19,867 nucleotides of DNA, taken from contig CAYJME010000041.1 in the NCBI GenBank assembly GCA_964370795.1, positions 1 to 19,867 on the forward strand, written 5' to 3'. This document shows positions 6,910 through 15,175 of this stretch, piece by piece. This DNA comes from JAHFOW01 sp964370795 (lineage in GTDB: Bacteria; Planctomycetota; Brocadiia; Brocadiales; Brocadiaceae). The first letter of the stretch is position 1. Each line of letters opens with the position of its first letter. The position numbers and the translations under genes were made by a program. Below the pieces are notes generated by a model. The model saw nothing but the letters and a program-made list of their open reading frames with translations. It was not told the origin of the DNA and ran no database searches.

Positions 6910-8592
6910 ATGAGTTTAACTACACCAGTTAATAACACCCGTTTAATTGCAATTTGCATCACCCTGTTTACAGCGTTTCTTTTCCTCTTCAATATTGGAA
7001 AAAGGGATTTATGGGCGCCTGATGAGCCGCGGTACGCACAGGTGGCAAAGGAAATGATGGACAGTGGTAACTTTATTGTCCCCCATTTAAACAGCGCCCC
7101 TTATCCGGATAAACCACCACTCCTGTTCTGGCTTATCAATGTATTTTCCATTCCTTTCGGAAAGATTACCGCCCTCTCTGCCCGTCTGCCTTCTGCATTA
7201 GCAGGGATTGGGTGTTGTATTGCCTTGTTTTATCTTTCAAAAAGCTTATTTCAAAATACGAGAATAGCTTTATTTTCAAGCCTTATCCTTGCCACCAGCA
7301 CAAAGTTTCTGTGGATGGCACACCGTGTGGCATTTGATGTCATCCTTACCTTTCTCGTAACGATGGCAATTTTTTGTTTTTATAAAGGGTATCAGTTACG
7401 AATAAATCAACACCCTGTTCCCCCCTCTCTATCCCCCCTTTCGCAAAGAGGCGATGAAAAAAAATCTTTATTATATTATACCCTCTTTTACGTTTTCATG
7501 GCATTTGGGGTGCTTACCAAGGGCCCTGTGGGCTTTATCCTTCCCTTCTGTACCGTGTTAACCTATCTCGTCATAAAGAGGGACATAAGGGTTTTAAAAG
7601 AAACCAGACCCTGGATCGGCGGCGTGTTTTTTTTTGTTTTAGTATTTTCCTGGGTTTATTTGGCGAGTATCTACGGCGGCAAAGAATATACGCATCAAAT
7701 CCTTTTTAAACAAAACATCGGAAGATTTGCCAGTTCTTTTGCCCATAAGAGGCCGTTTTATTATTACTTCATAAATTTTCCCATAAACTTCGTACCATGG
7801 TGTGTTTTCATCCCCTGTATTTCAATATATCTGTCTAAAAAAGCAGGACGAAAGAAGATACCGGACATCCTGTTCCCCGTTATCTGGTTTGCTGTTGTCT
7901 TTATTTTCTTTTCCATCGTATCGGGGAAAAGGGATATCTACGTCCTGCCGCTTTACCCTGCAGCATCACTCATTACTGCATGGTTTTTGAATGAGTTTGT
8001 TGTGCAATTTAAAGATGCGCAATTTAAGAAGATCGGTTACGTACCGTGTTATGTACTGGGATATCTTGCATTGGTATTAGGCATTATGCTTCCCATCGGA
8101 ATATACAAATTCTCCCCTGAAAATATATCTTCAACGTTTCCTTTTGTAGTAATTCTCCTTGTCGGCGGCTTTTTCATGTTACGGTTTTTGCGATATGCCA
8201 GAATCATTCCCTTTTTATTCGCCCTTATTTTTATAATCTTTTTTGTATTTAATATAGGCACCCTGAAGGCCATACCCATTGTGGATCAGTATAAATCCGC
8301 ACGGGAAATTTGCGAAAGGGCGAAGGCTGTGATGAAACCTGATGAAAAGCTGGCTATGTATAAGTTTTTTAGAGACCCTTACCTGTTTTATACAGAAAGA
8401 AACTATCTGGATGTTATCGATACAGAGGACAGCTTGAAGCAATATCTCAGTTCAAACGATCGGGTATTTCTTTTTATGCAGGAGAAGGATTATAAGAAGA
8501 TATTGAGATCTCAGGAAATGCCTCTTTTTATATTAGAAAGGGATTCGGTTGGTCACCGTGCCATGCTCTTTGTTTCGAATAGAGATCTGTAA
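6910..8592 (+). CDS. ArnT/PMT-family (GT83-like) membrane glycosyltransferase, copy 1
   Basis: This 560-residue inner-membrane enzyme should move a sugar from a polyprenyl-phosphate carrier to an acceptor on the periplasmic face. The signature WAPDEPRYA (residues 35-43) holds the catalytic Asp-Glu of the PMT_2/ArnT family. The DKPPLLFW motif follows, and GRFASSFAHKRPFYYYFINF lies in a later periplasmic loop. There are about 12-13 membrane segments and a short soluble C-terminal domain (about 460-560). Residues about 166-186 (including HPVPPSLSPLSQRGDEKK) form a low-complexity cytoplasmic loop encoded by a palindromic repeat. The donor sugar and acceptor (lipid A, protein or other glycan) cannot be told from sequence. 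A paralogue follows on the same strand. Confidence 0.88.
   Translation: MSLTTPVNNTRLIAICITLFTAFLFLFNIGKRDLWAPDEPRYAQVAKEMMDSGNFIVPHLNSAPYPDKPPLLFWLINVFSIPFGKITALSARLPSALAGIGCCIALFYLSKSLFQNTRIALFSSLILATSTKFLWMAHRVAFDVILTFLVTMAIFCFYKGYQLRINQHPVPPSLSPLSQRGDEKKSLLYYTLFYVFMAFGVLTKGPVGFILPFCTVLTYLVIKRDIRVLKETRPWIGGVFFFVLVFSWVYLASIYGGKEYTHQILFKQNIGRFASSFAHKRPFYYYFINFPINFVPWCVFIPCISIYLSKKAGRKKIPDILFPVIWFAVVFIFFSIVSGKRDIYVLPLYPAASLITAWFLNEFVVQFKDAQFKKIGYVPCYVLGYLALVLGIMLPIGIYKFSPENISSTFPFVVILLVGGFFMLRFLRYARIIPFLFALIFIIFFVFNIGTLKAIPIVDQYKSAREICERAKAVMKPDEKLAMYKFFRDPYLFYTERNYLDVIDTEDSLKQYLSSNDRVFLFMQEKDYKKILRSQEMPLFILERDSVGHRAMLFVSNRDL
7431..7455 (+). repeat. In-frame C-rich palindrome in glycosyltransferase copy 1
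   Basis: The 25-nt imperfect palindrome beginning ATCCCCCC and ending GGCGAT pairs at 9 of 11 stem positions around TTTCGCAAA. It is preceded by a C/T-rich run from 7413. Its base composition differs sharply from the surrounding AT-rich gene, and it encodes Pro/Ser-rich loop residues. It resembles dispersed intergenic repeats. Confidence 0.55.
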
Positions 8593-8739
8593 ACAATACG
8601 TTCATCGGTATCAAACCCGTATCGCAACTCTTCGCAGGTTGTTGTCTGTGGTGAATTACGCGGCCGCTAAACAAAACTGACATTGTGATCCTATAACAAT
8701 ACTATAAAAACCATTTTTCTGTTAATATTAAAATTGTTT

Positions 8740-10407
8740 ATGTATGCAGCCGGAAAGTTATCAAAGAAGGACGTCCCCTGTCTCATAGGGCTGGTTTTAA
8801 CAGGCCTTTTTCTCTTCCTGATTTATATATGGGCAATGCCCCTTATAGACCCCGATGAACCGCGTTACGCATCCACAGCGCGTGATATGGTTGTAAACGG
8901 TAATTGGATTGTGCCTCATTTTAATGGCGTTCCCCGCATCAACAAACCTCCCCTTTTTTACTGGACGGTTGCCCTTTCTTACAAAATATTCGGGATTAAT
9001 GAATTCAGTTCACGCCTGCCGTCTGTACTCGCTGCTATTGGGACGGTGGTCATCACTTACGCATGGCGCAAGAGGTACCGTGGGAAATTTCAAGACCTGC
9101 CCGTGAAAAATGGGTTTTGGACAGGCATGATTCTTATGACCAGTCCTTTGTTTTATTTCATTGCCCGTTTTTGTATCACCGATATGTTATTAACTTTTTT
9201 CGTCAGCGCAACCATGTATGTTTTTTTCGTAGAATATACAGAATATACATCAGTCGGCTCAACGCATAAGGGCGGATTTCAAACCAGCCCCTACAAAAGA
9301 ATGCTATTGTATTTTCTCCTGGCCATGGTCTTCCTTGTGAAGGGGCATGTTGGGATTTTGTTGTTTGTCCTTGTTATCGTATGTTTTCTTCTTTTGATGC
9401 GCGATTTTCGATACATAAGAAGACTGTGGTATCTCCCTGGATTCTTACTCTTTCTCGGTATCATTTGCGCCTGGGGTATTCCCTTCTGGTTTTCTCTGGG
9501 CACACAGCAAATCACTTCACTGCTCTCCCAGGAGACGTCAGGGAGATTTGTCAGCGGCTATGCGCACCCGGAACCCTTTTACTATTACCTCCCTGTGTTA
9601 ATCATGGGTTTCTTCCCCTTATCGCCATTTTTATTTCTTGTTTTTGCCCATATTATCAAAAGGAAAAACAGCATGCCGGTAGAAGAGAAAAGATATCTGT
9701 ATTTTTTCTCTGTGTGGTTCGTACTTACGCTGATTCTTTTTTCCCTGTCGCGCTCGAAGTTGATGACCTATATCCTGCCCCTTTCCCCATCTGTCGCATT
9801 GCTCATTTCCTCACTTTCACAATGGGAAACGGAAGGTGGATTGGGAAAATGGATTACCCGGGTAATCTGGTTCTTGCTCACGGTAGCCATGCTTATCCCC
9901 GTTGTACTTCTTGCAACCATGCATACATGGATACCCGCAAAGTACGGTTTTTCAACCTGCCATGTTGCCGTTCCCCTCAGCATATTTTTTATAGGGACGC
10001 TGGCTGCATTGTTTGCCTTTTTCAGGGAAAGACGGTTTTTTCCTCTACAAAAGGTTTTTTGTATTACCAATGGTATATTCCTGACGATAATCTTAGTATA
10101 TGCTTCACACCCCCTCGGTACGTCTCGATCAACAAAATATCTTGTGAACAAGTGCCTTTCAGATAAAACGACAGATTACACGCTCTTAAATTATTCACGG
10201 ATTGACTCAAGTCTTATTTTTTATAGCGGTAAGAATGTAAGGGAAGTGGATAAAGACAGTCCGGATGAAGCATTCCTGCCCGAATCAAATGAACCGGTCT
10301 ATCTCGTCATGAGCTTACGCGATTATACGAAAAAAAAGAATTGGACACAGGCGATGGACTTTCACGTGGACTGCCAGAATAACACCCACGTTGTTTTAAC
10401 AAAATGA
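8740..10407 (+). CDS. ArnT/PMT-family (GT83-like) membrane glycosyltransferase, copy 2
   Basis: This 555-residue paralogue of the preceding enzyme has the same landmarks in order: DPDEPRYAS (residues 37-45, catalytic Asp-Glu), NKPPLFYW, GRFVSGYAHPEPFYYYLPVL, about 12-13 membrane segments and a soluble C-terminal tail. The frame reaches back to a TTG at 8734, but the ATG at 8740 is preferred; no Shine-Dalgarno site is visible for either. The 147 bp between the two paralogues hold only weak promoter-like sequence (CTGACA at 8677-8682, TACTAT at 8700-8705). A palindromic repeat is embedded at about residues 177-184, in the loop that also carries one in copy 1. The stop overlaps the start of the repeat-protein gene (ATGA), so the two are probably translationally coupled. 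Confidence 0.87.
   Translation: MYAAGKLSKKDVPCLIGLVLTGLFLFLIYIWAMPLIDPDEPRYASTARDMVVNGNWIVPHFNGVPRINKPPLFYWTVALSYKIFGINEFSSRLPSVLAAIGTVVITYAWRKRYRGKFQDLPVKNGFWTGMILMTSPLFYFIARFCITDMLLTFFVSATMYVFFVEYTEYTSVGSTHKGGFQTSPYKRMLLYFLLAMVFLVKGHVGILLFVLVIVCFLLLMRDFRYIRRLWYLPGFLLFLGIICAWGIPFWFSLGTQQITSLLSQETSGRFVSGYAHPEPFYYYLPVLIMGFFPLSPFLFLVFAHIIKRKNSMPVEEKRYLYFFSVWFVLTLILFSLSRSKLMTYILPLSPSVALLISSLSQWETEGGLGKWITRVIWFLLTVAMLIPVVLLATMHTWIPAKYGFSTCHVAVPLSIFFIGTLAALFAFFRERRFFPLQKVFCITNGIFLTIILVYASHPLGTSRSTKYLVNKCLSDKTTDYTLLNYSRIDSSLIFYSGKNVREVDKDSPDEAFLPESNEPVYLVMSLRDYTKKKNWTQAMDFHVDCQNNTHVVLTK
9270..9290 (+). repeat. In-frame palindrome in glycosyltransferase copy 2
   Basis: The 21-nt imperfect palindrome GGGCGG-ATTTCAAA-CCAGCCC pairs at 8 of 10 positions and is followed by CTAC. 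It resembles the GGGCGGGTTT/AAACCCGCCC intergenic repeats of several bacterial groups. It is read in frame as loop residues around KGGFQTSP. Confidence 0.5.
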
Positions 10408-12428
10408 AGGTAAGGATTTTTTTCGTTATCTTACTGTTCGTTACAGACGAGGTACTCTTGTATCCCTTGCCAAAGGCTTATTCTGAAACGAACGAAGACA
10501 AACGAATTGATGCGGTACATCTCATGAGTCCTGAAAATTCGGTTCATGAAAACTTCAAGGAAGTTTTTGCACAATTTGGAGAGAATGCAGAGCGTCTGTA
10601 TCAGCAATACGGTATCTTCTCCCTCCACTTCCTCCGTGAATATAAGATTGAAGGACTTGCGCTCCTGGAGAAAGACGGAAAAGAAATGGCAGGTCTCTAT
10701 CCACTCCTGGATTGCCGGGATATCTTCCGTCTCTACCACAATACCCAGGGTGCCATAAGTAATCTCCACCTCTTTTCACCAGAAATCCTCGCTGAATTTT
10801 ACAAAACCTATGGAGATGATGGCATACAATACATTGCACATAACCCTGAAAACTTTTTCCTGATTAATGAAAACAAAGATAGGGGTCTTGAGCTTATAAA
10901 GCTTGCCAGCGAAAAAGGCGACATCATCTTTCCCCTCGTGCGGAAACACGGAATCGCCTTTGCAAAACTTTATGACAAAGATGTGCTCAATATTGTGATA
11001 AAATTTCAGGATGACGGTCTTCTGGCTTTAAAAGAGTACGGAAACAAGGCAAAGATTTTATTCAGCCTTTTTATTGATGACGATACTTTTTACCATATAA
11101 TTAAAATATATGGACACAAACAGACCATCCCCATCATCTATCTCTTTTATGATAACAAGGACTTTACCAGTCAGGTATACGACTATATGAAAAAGACAAA
11201 GAGCTACGAGTGGCTTTCCGAATGGTGGTATGGAACGGGTACATCTGCATCGGATATTCAAAATGATGCCGTTGTAAGACGTGAAAATGCGCAAAAGGCC
11301 ATCCACCTTATTGATGCGTTAGGAAACGATTTCCTTGACCGGTTCGAAGTCCTTGATATCAACAACGTCAGGGAAGAAGCCGTTACGATAATCACCAATA
11401 AATTAAAGAATTTTTTCATTTCGGATGCTGAGAAGGTAAGCCGGAAAAGGATACGACAGGAAGATATCACCCTTCAGGATAAACTCTTTGCGGGACTGGA
11501 TATCCTTGGATTCATTCCTGTTGGTACGGTTATGTCTAAAGGGGCGAAAGTTGTGGCAAAAGGGGCACGATTTGCAAAGACCGTGCAGGGCTTCAAGGGG
11601 ATCGCTAATCTAACGGAAGATGTTGTTGTATCGTATGGTGATGATGTCGTTCGGTTTGTCGCAAAATACGGCGACGATGGCATCAAGGCGATAAAGGCAA
11701 CTGACGGTAAGGTTCTTAAGTTATCAGAACATTACGGTGATGATGTGGTTCGATATGTTTCGCACTATGGCGCTGATGCAGCGACCGTAATTGATAAGTA
11801 CGGAGACGATGTACTATCCCTCGCGCGTCGTTACGGAGACGAAGTAATTAAATATACAATTCTTTACGGCGATGAAGGGATTGGGGTTATTCAGAAATAC
11901 GGTAAGGATGTTGTGCTTCTGAGTTCTGTCTATGGAGATGATGTTATTATGTTAACAGCCCTTTACGGAGATGATGTCATGGTATATGCATCCAAATATG
12001 GCCTGAACGGCGTAAAGGTTATGAAATATTACGGAAGCGATGTAATGAACCTTGCAAGGAAACAGGGTGATGATGTCATTAAATATGTCGGTATGTATGG
12101 CGATGACGGCATCAAGCTGGCGAGAAAGGGAAAGGCCGGTCTCCTGCTCATGCGCTTCATGTCGCCAAAGGTATTTACGAAGTGTGTTAAATTTTTCAAA
12201 TACGGCCTTGTTGCTTCTGTCCTGCTTATCCTTGCCACACACCCCATCGCATTTCTGTCAGGCCTTATCAAAACACTGTCCTGGCTATTGAGTACAAACC
12301 GGTTAACAATCGCCATTATCCTTAGTCTCGCCATCGTCACCTTTTTCATAATATTCCTGAAAAGAATTCAATGGATTTTTAACCCATTTGTGTTATTTTT
12401 TAGGGTATTGCGTCGCTTGATTAAATGA
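10404..12428 (+). CDS. Exported or membrane repeat protein with 11-residue YGDD repeats, function unknown
   Basis: This is a 674-residue protein. Residues 1-27 look like a Sec signal or signal anchor. The N-terminal region (about 55-222) has degenerate 11-residue repeats, with Y/F/D-G pairs at 58, 69, 80, 91 and again at 136, 171, 182, 201 and 212. A middle segment (about 280-410) includes LFAGLDILGFIPVGTVMSKG, an amphipathic or hydrophobic stretch. Residues 411-575 are fifteen uninterrupted 11-residue units with consensus YGDDVIKYVxK. The C terminus has two probable membrane segments (about 601-618 and 634-652) and a very basic end (RVLRRLIK). I recognise no characterised family. Its start overlaps the second glycosyltransferase stop, so it may be that enzyme's target, partner or scaffold in the envelope. 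The GDD triplets are repeat positions and not a polymerase motif. Confidence 0.8.
   Translation: MKVRIFFVILLFVTDEVLLYPLPKAYSETNEDKRIDAVHLMSPENSVHENFKEVFAQFGENAERLYQQYGIFSLHFLREYKIEGLALLEKDGKEMAGLYPLLDCRDIFRLYHNTQGAISNLHLFSPEILAEFYKTYGDDGIQYIAHNPENFFLINENKDRGLELIKLASEKGDIIFPLVRKHGIAFAKLYDKDVLNIVIKFQDDGLLALKEYGNKAKILFSLFIDDDTFYHIIKIYGHKQTIPIIYLFYDNKDFTSQVYDYMKKTKSYEWLSEWWYGTGTSASDIQNDAVVRRENAQKAIHLIDALGNDFLDRFEVLDINNVREEAVTIITNKLKNFFISDAEKVSRKRIRQEDITLQDKLFAGLDILGFIPVGTVMSKGAKVVAKGARFAKTVQGFKGIANLTEDVVVSYGDDVVRFVAKYGDDGIKAIKATDGKVLKLSEHYGDDVVRYVSHYGADAATVIDKYGDDVLSLARRYGDEVIKYTILYGDEGIGVIQKYGKDVVLLSSVYGDDVIMLTALYGDDVMVYASKYGLNGVKVMKYYGSDVMNLARKQGDDVIKYVGMYGDDGIKLARKGKAGLLLMRFMSPKVFTKCVKFFKYGLVASVLLILATHPIAFLSGLIKTLSWLLSTNRLTIAIILSLAIVTFFIIFLKRIQWIFNPFVLFFRVLRRLIK
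11634..12128 (+). repeat. Fifteen tandem 33-bp coding repeats (11-residue units)
   Basis: Units start at 11634 and recur every 33 nt exactly, with no insertion, to 12128. Position 1 is Tyr in 13 units, and position 2 is Gly in all but the third, where the Gly is one place later. Positions 3-4 are usually Asp-Asp/Glu, position 5 is Val or Gly, and positions 6-10 alternate hydrophobic and polar. Third-codon positions vary widely between units (tatggtgat, tacggcgac, tacggagac), so the array is old and held by selection on protein sequence. Confidence 0.9.
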
Positions 12429-12529
12429 AAAATTCATCTTAACCTAAAAAACCAATACTTTTTTTATGGTGTGTCTTACTTCGAACCATTTCGAGTATAA
12501 ACATATACCATACAAAGAAAATGTAAATA

Positions 12530-13804
12530 ATGTTACGTGATCTTGTCAACCTATATCAGTTTAAAAAAAATATCTGGAAATCACTTAACGAACTTGAGGA
12601 TATTCAAAATAAAAAACTCAAGGCCATTGTTAATCATGCCTATCAAAACGTGCTGTTCTATCGCGAAGCGTTCAAAAAAAGGGATCTGCATCCAGACGAT
12701 ATCGAGACAGTACACGATCTTGTTAAGTTACCCATTATAGAAAAAAAAGATATCCAGCAACGACCGCTTGATTTTCTTGCAAAGAATTATGAAATCAACC
12801 AGTGCAGGAAAACTCACACTTCGGGATCAACGGGAATCCCGCTTACCTTATATACTGACAAAATTGGGGAATCCTATAATAGAACGGTTAATTTAAGGGC
12901 AATGATGGAAAATGGGTTACATTTAACTCATAAAGTTATGGAAATTACTCATCCGGAAAATTTTTCTCAGAAAACCCTTTTTCGATGGATGGGAATATAT
13001 AGAAAAGAATGCCTCTCCGTTTACGATGCACCAGAAATAAATGTAAAAAAATTTATTGAATACTGCCCCGATATACTCATGGGTTATCCCTCCGTGCTCT
13101 CGTTAATGGCAGACTACATTACACAAAACAATATCAAAATAACATTTCCTGAAAAAATTTTCACATCGGCAGAAATGTTATACGATACGGTCCGGAAGAA
13201 AATTGCGTCCACGTTTGGCTGCGACATTATTGACATATATGGTTGCACGGAATTTCGGAGGCTAGCGTGGGAATGTTCAAAACACGAGGGTTACCACACC
13301 GATATTGATTTTTCGGTCGTAGAAATCATAAAAGACACAGCCGTTGAATGCGAATACGGCAGTTTAATTATCACAGGATTGCATAACTACGCAATGCCGC
13401 TCCTACGATATCGTAATGGGGATGCTGCGCGGGCTTTAAAGTATACGTGTTCGTGCGGGAGAGGATTGCCATTAATTGAAAAAATACTTGGCAGAATAGA
13501 TGACATGATAACACTACCGAGCGGAAGAGTCGTTTCCCCGAGAAGTATAAATGTATTGGATTACACGGTTGGAATAAATCAATACCGGATAATCCAGGAA
13601 GAAAAGGGTCTGTTCATTGTCCAAATAGAAAAAAACGACCAGTTTTCAGAAAAAACACTTCACGAAATAAAAGAACAAATACAAAAAGGATGCTTGAACG
13701 AACACGTGATGATTCAAGTCGAAGAGGTTGAAAAAATACAACGAGAAAAATCCGGAAAAATACGAACAGTTATTTCAAGGGTAAAACAAAAAGACACAAA
13801 TTAA
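12530..13804 (+). CDS. PaaK/CapK-like adenylate-forming ligase, copy 1
   Basis: This 424-residue cytoplasmic enzyme belongs to the phenylacetate-CoA ligase / coenzyme F390 synthetase superfamily, which activates a carboxylic acid as an acyl-adenylate. The phosphate-binding loop is HTSGSTGIPLTLYTD (residues 96-110), the adenine-site motif is IYGCTEF (236-242), and RYRNGD (293-298) is followed by a CSCGRGLP cysteine pair (307, 309). The mobile C-terminal domain starts near GRIDDMI, with a candidate catalytic Lys in EKSGKIRT. The pattern is closest to CapK-like members, often found in polysaccharide or envelope loci; the substrate is unknown. It starts at an ATG without a clear Shine-Dalgarno site, 101 nt after the repeat protein. 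Base usage is AT-richer than in the efflux genes. Confidence 0.82.
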   Translation: MLRDLVNLYQFKKNIWKSLNELEDIQNKKLKAIVNHAYQNVLFYREAFKKRDLHPDDIETVHDLVKLPIIEKKDIQQRPLDFLAKNYEINQCRKTHTSGSTGIPLTLYTDKIGESYNRTVNLRAMMENGLHLTHKVMEITHPENFSQKTLFRWMGIYRKECLSVYDAPEINVKKFIEYCPDILMGYPSVLSLMADYITQNNIKITFPEKIFTSAEMLYDTVRKKIASTFGCDIIDIYGCTEFRRLAWECSKHEGYHTDIDFSVVEIIKDTAVECEYGSLIITGLHNYAMPLLRYRNGDAARALKYTCSCGRGLPLIEKILGRIDDMITLPSGRVVSPRSINVLDYTVGINQYRIIQEEKGLFIVQIEKNDQFSEKTLHEIKEQIQKGCLNEHVMIQVEEVEKIQREKSGKIRTVISRVKQKDTN

Positions 13805-13901
13805 AGACAAGCTTCATGTATGCCAACTATTTTGCACCACCGGGAATTCAACGTAGTCTAAATAAAAAGCCCACAGAATAGTTTAATAACGGAGATTGCG
13901 C

Positions 13902-15152
13902 GTGGACAAAAATCAGACTTTACAATTGGAATTGCTGAAAAGGCAGATACAAAGAGTGTTCCTCAAGAGTAAATTCTACCGGGATAAGTTTTCTCAAACT
14001 ATGGTGGCACCGGATGACATTGAAAGTATCGAGGACATCCGCAAATTACCTTTTACAACCAGGGAAGAATTGCAAAACAATTTCGATCATATACTGTCTG
14101 TATCGCCTGACGAAATCAAGATGTTTATCCAAACCAGTGGAACAACGTCGGGATCGCCATTAACGTTGGCGCATACAAGAAATGACATTAATATGATTGC
14201 GGAATCAAAAAAGAGAGAGCTCTCACTTTACGGAGTAACCAGACAAGATGTAGCACAGGTAACATTGCCTTATGGTCTGTGGCAAGGCGCCTGGTCAACA
14301 CATTGGGGACTCGAAGAAATTGGCTCTTGCATAATTGCAATTGGGCCGGGTGACACAGAACGGCAACTTAATTTGATGAGAAAATTTGGGACAACCGTTT
14401 TGTTTGCAACGCCAAACTATCATCTCCGCATCGCTGAGATTTTAAAAAAAACACATGTGGATAAGAATGACTTATCACTGCGAGTAGGTGTCTGTGTGGC
14501 AGGTAAATTATCAAATCAACAAATAGAGCTACTTAAACATGAAATGGGCTACGAATCGGTCTATATAGATTATGGGGCAACGGAATTTCCAGGTTTTTGC
14601 ACGCAATGTCCGGCACATTCAGAGAGTCATCATATTTGGTCAGATAATTATTTTGTAGAAATTGTGGATCCGGACACCCATCAGCCTCTGCCTGAAGGAA
14701 CCAGGGGAGAGTTAGTGATAACAAGTCTCAGAAAAGAGGCAACGCCCCTGATCCGTTACTTAAGCAGGGATATATCGGCCTTATATCATAGTAACGTCGA
14801 ATGTGAGTGTGGCCTCACGCATCCCAAAATTGATGCCGATATTTGTCGTGAAGATTTTATGGTAAAAATAAGAGGAGCCACCCTTTTTCCAGGTCAAATT
14901 GAACGGTTGGTTGAAGAGATTCTTGGTGTAACGCGTAACGTTCAGATAGTTGTAGACAAGCGGCAACCTTCAGAGATTTTAATGTTAAATATAGAAACAA
15001 ATAATTGTCTTTCCGAAGCAACGACTGAAGATATTAAGGGGAAAATTCTCAAGTATACGAAAACTTTTACGGGCATTAGCGTAAATAAGATAAATTTTGT
15101 TCCGGTAGGAACGTTTGGAGATAAGTACCAAAAAAGCGTCGTCATTAAATAA
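13902..15152 (+). CDS. PaaK-like adenylate-forming ligase, copy 2
   Basis: This 416-residue member of the phenylacetate-CoA ligase superfamily is clearly different from its neighbour. It has the phosphate loop IQTSGTTSGSPLTLAHT (about 76-92), YGATEF (224-229), a cysteine pair in FCTQC (233, 236), RYLSRDI, CECG, and the PaaK-type C-terminal motif RGATLFPGQIE. A Lys-containing end (GDKYQKSVVIK) could supply the catalytic lysine. I chose the GTG at 13902, which has GGAG 7 nt upstream; the frame extends two codons to a TTG. The gap before it is 97 nt, and hemB follows after only 23 nt, suggesting co-transcription. The acid it activates is not evident. The true product could be a CoA ester or just an adenylate handed to another enzyme. 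Confidence 0.8.
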   Translation: MDKNQTLQLELLKRQIQRVFLKSKFYRDKFSQTMVAPDDIESIEDIRKLPFTTREELQNNFDHILSVSPDEIKMFIQTSGTTSGSPLTLAHTRNDINMIAESKKRELSLYGVTRQDVAQVTLPYGLWQGAWSTHWGLEEIGSCIIAIGPGDTERQLNLMRKFGTTVLFATPNYHLRIAEILKKTHVDKNDLSLRVGVCVAGKLSNQQIELLKHEMGYESVYIDYGATEFPGFCTQCPAHSESHHIWSDNYFVEIVDPDTHQPLPEGTRGELVITSLRKEATPLIRYLSRDISALYHSNVECECGLTHPKIDADICREDFMVKIRGATLFPGQIERLVEEILGVTRNVQIVVDKRQPSEILMLNIETNNCLSEATTEDIKGKILKYTKTFTGISVNKINFVPVGTFGDKYQKSVVIK

Positions 15153-15175
15153 TACTTTTAACCATAGGGGGAAAT

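Noticed and set aside
8593..8739. Small RNA or tRNA between the two glycosyltransferase genes
   Set aside because: No cloverleaf or stable hairpin was seen; only weak promoter-like hexamers.
9381..10166. 261-codon open frame on the plus strand inside glycosyltransferase copy 2
   Set aside because: It lies in another frame of a clear membrane enzyme, has no family motifs, and is explained by base composition.
6910..10407. Naming the two transferases arnT (aminoarabinose addition to lipid A)
   Set aside because: The family signature is shared by many substrates, and no aminoarabinose pathway gene is nearby.
11634..12128. YGDD motifs as an RNA-dependent RNA polymerase active site
   Set aside because: The motif recurs every 11 residues in a tandem array with export and membrane signals; no other polymerase motifs are present.
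11634..12128. 33-bp periodicity as a CRISPR array
   Set aside because: Units are contiguous, diverged at DNA level and in one reading frame; there are no constant repeats separated by unique spacers.
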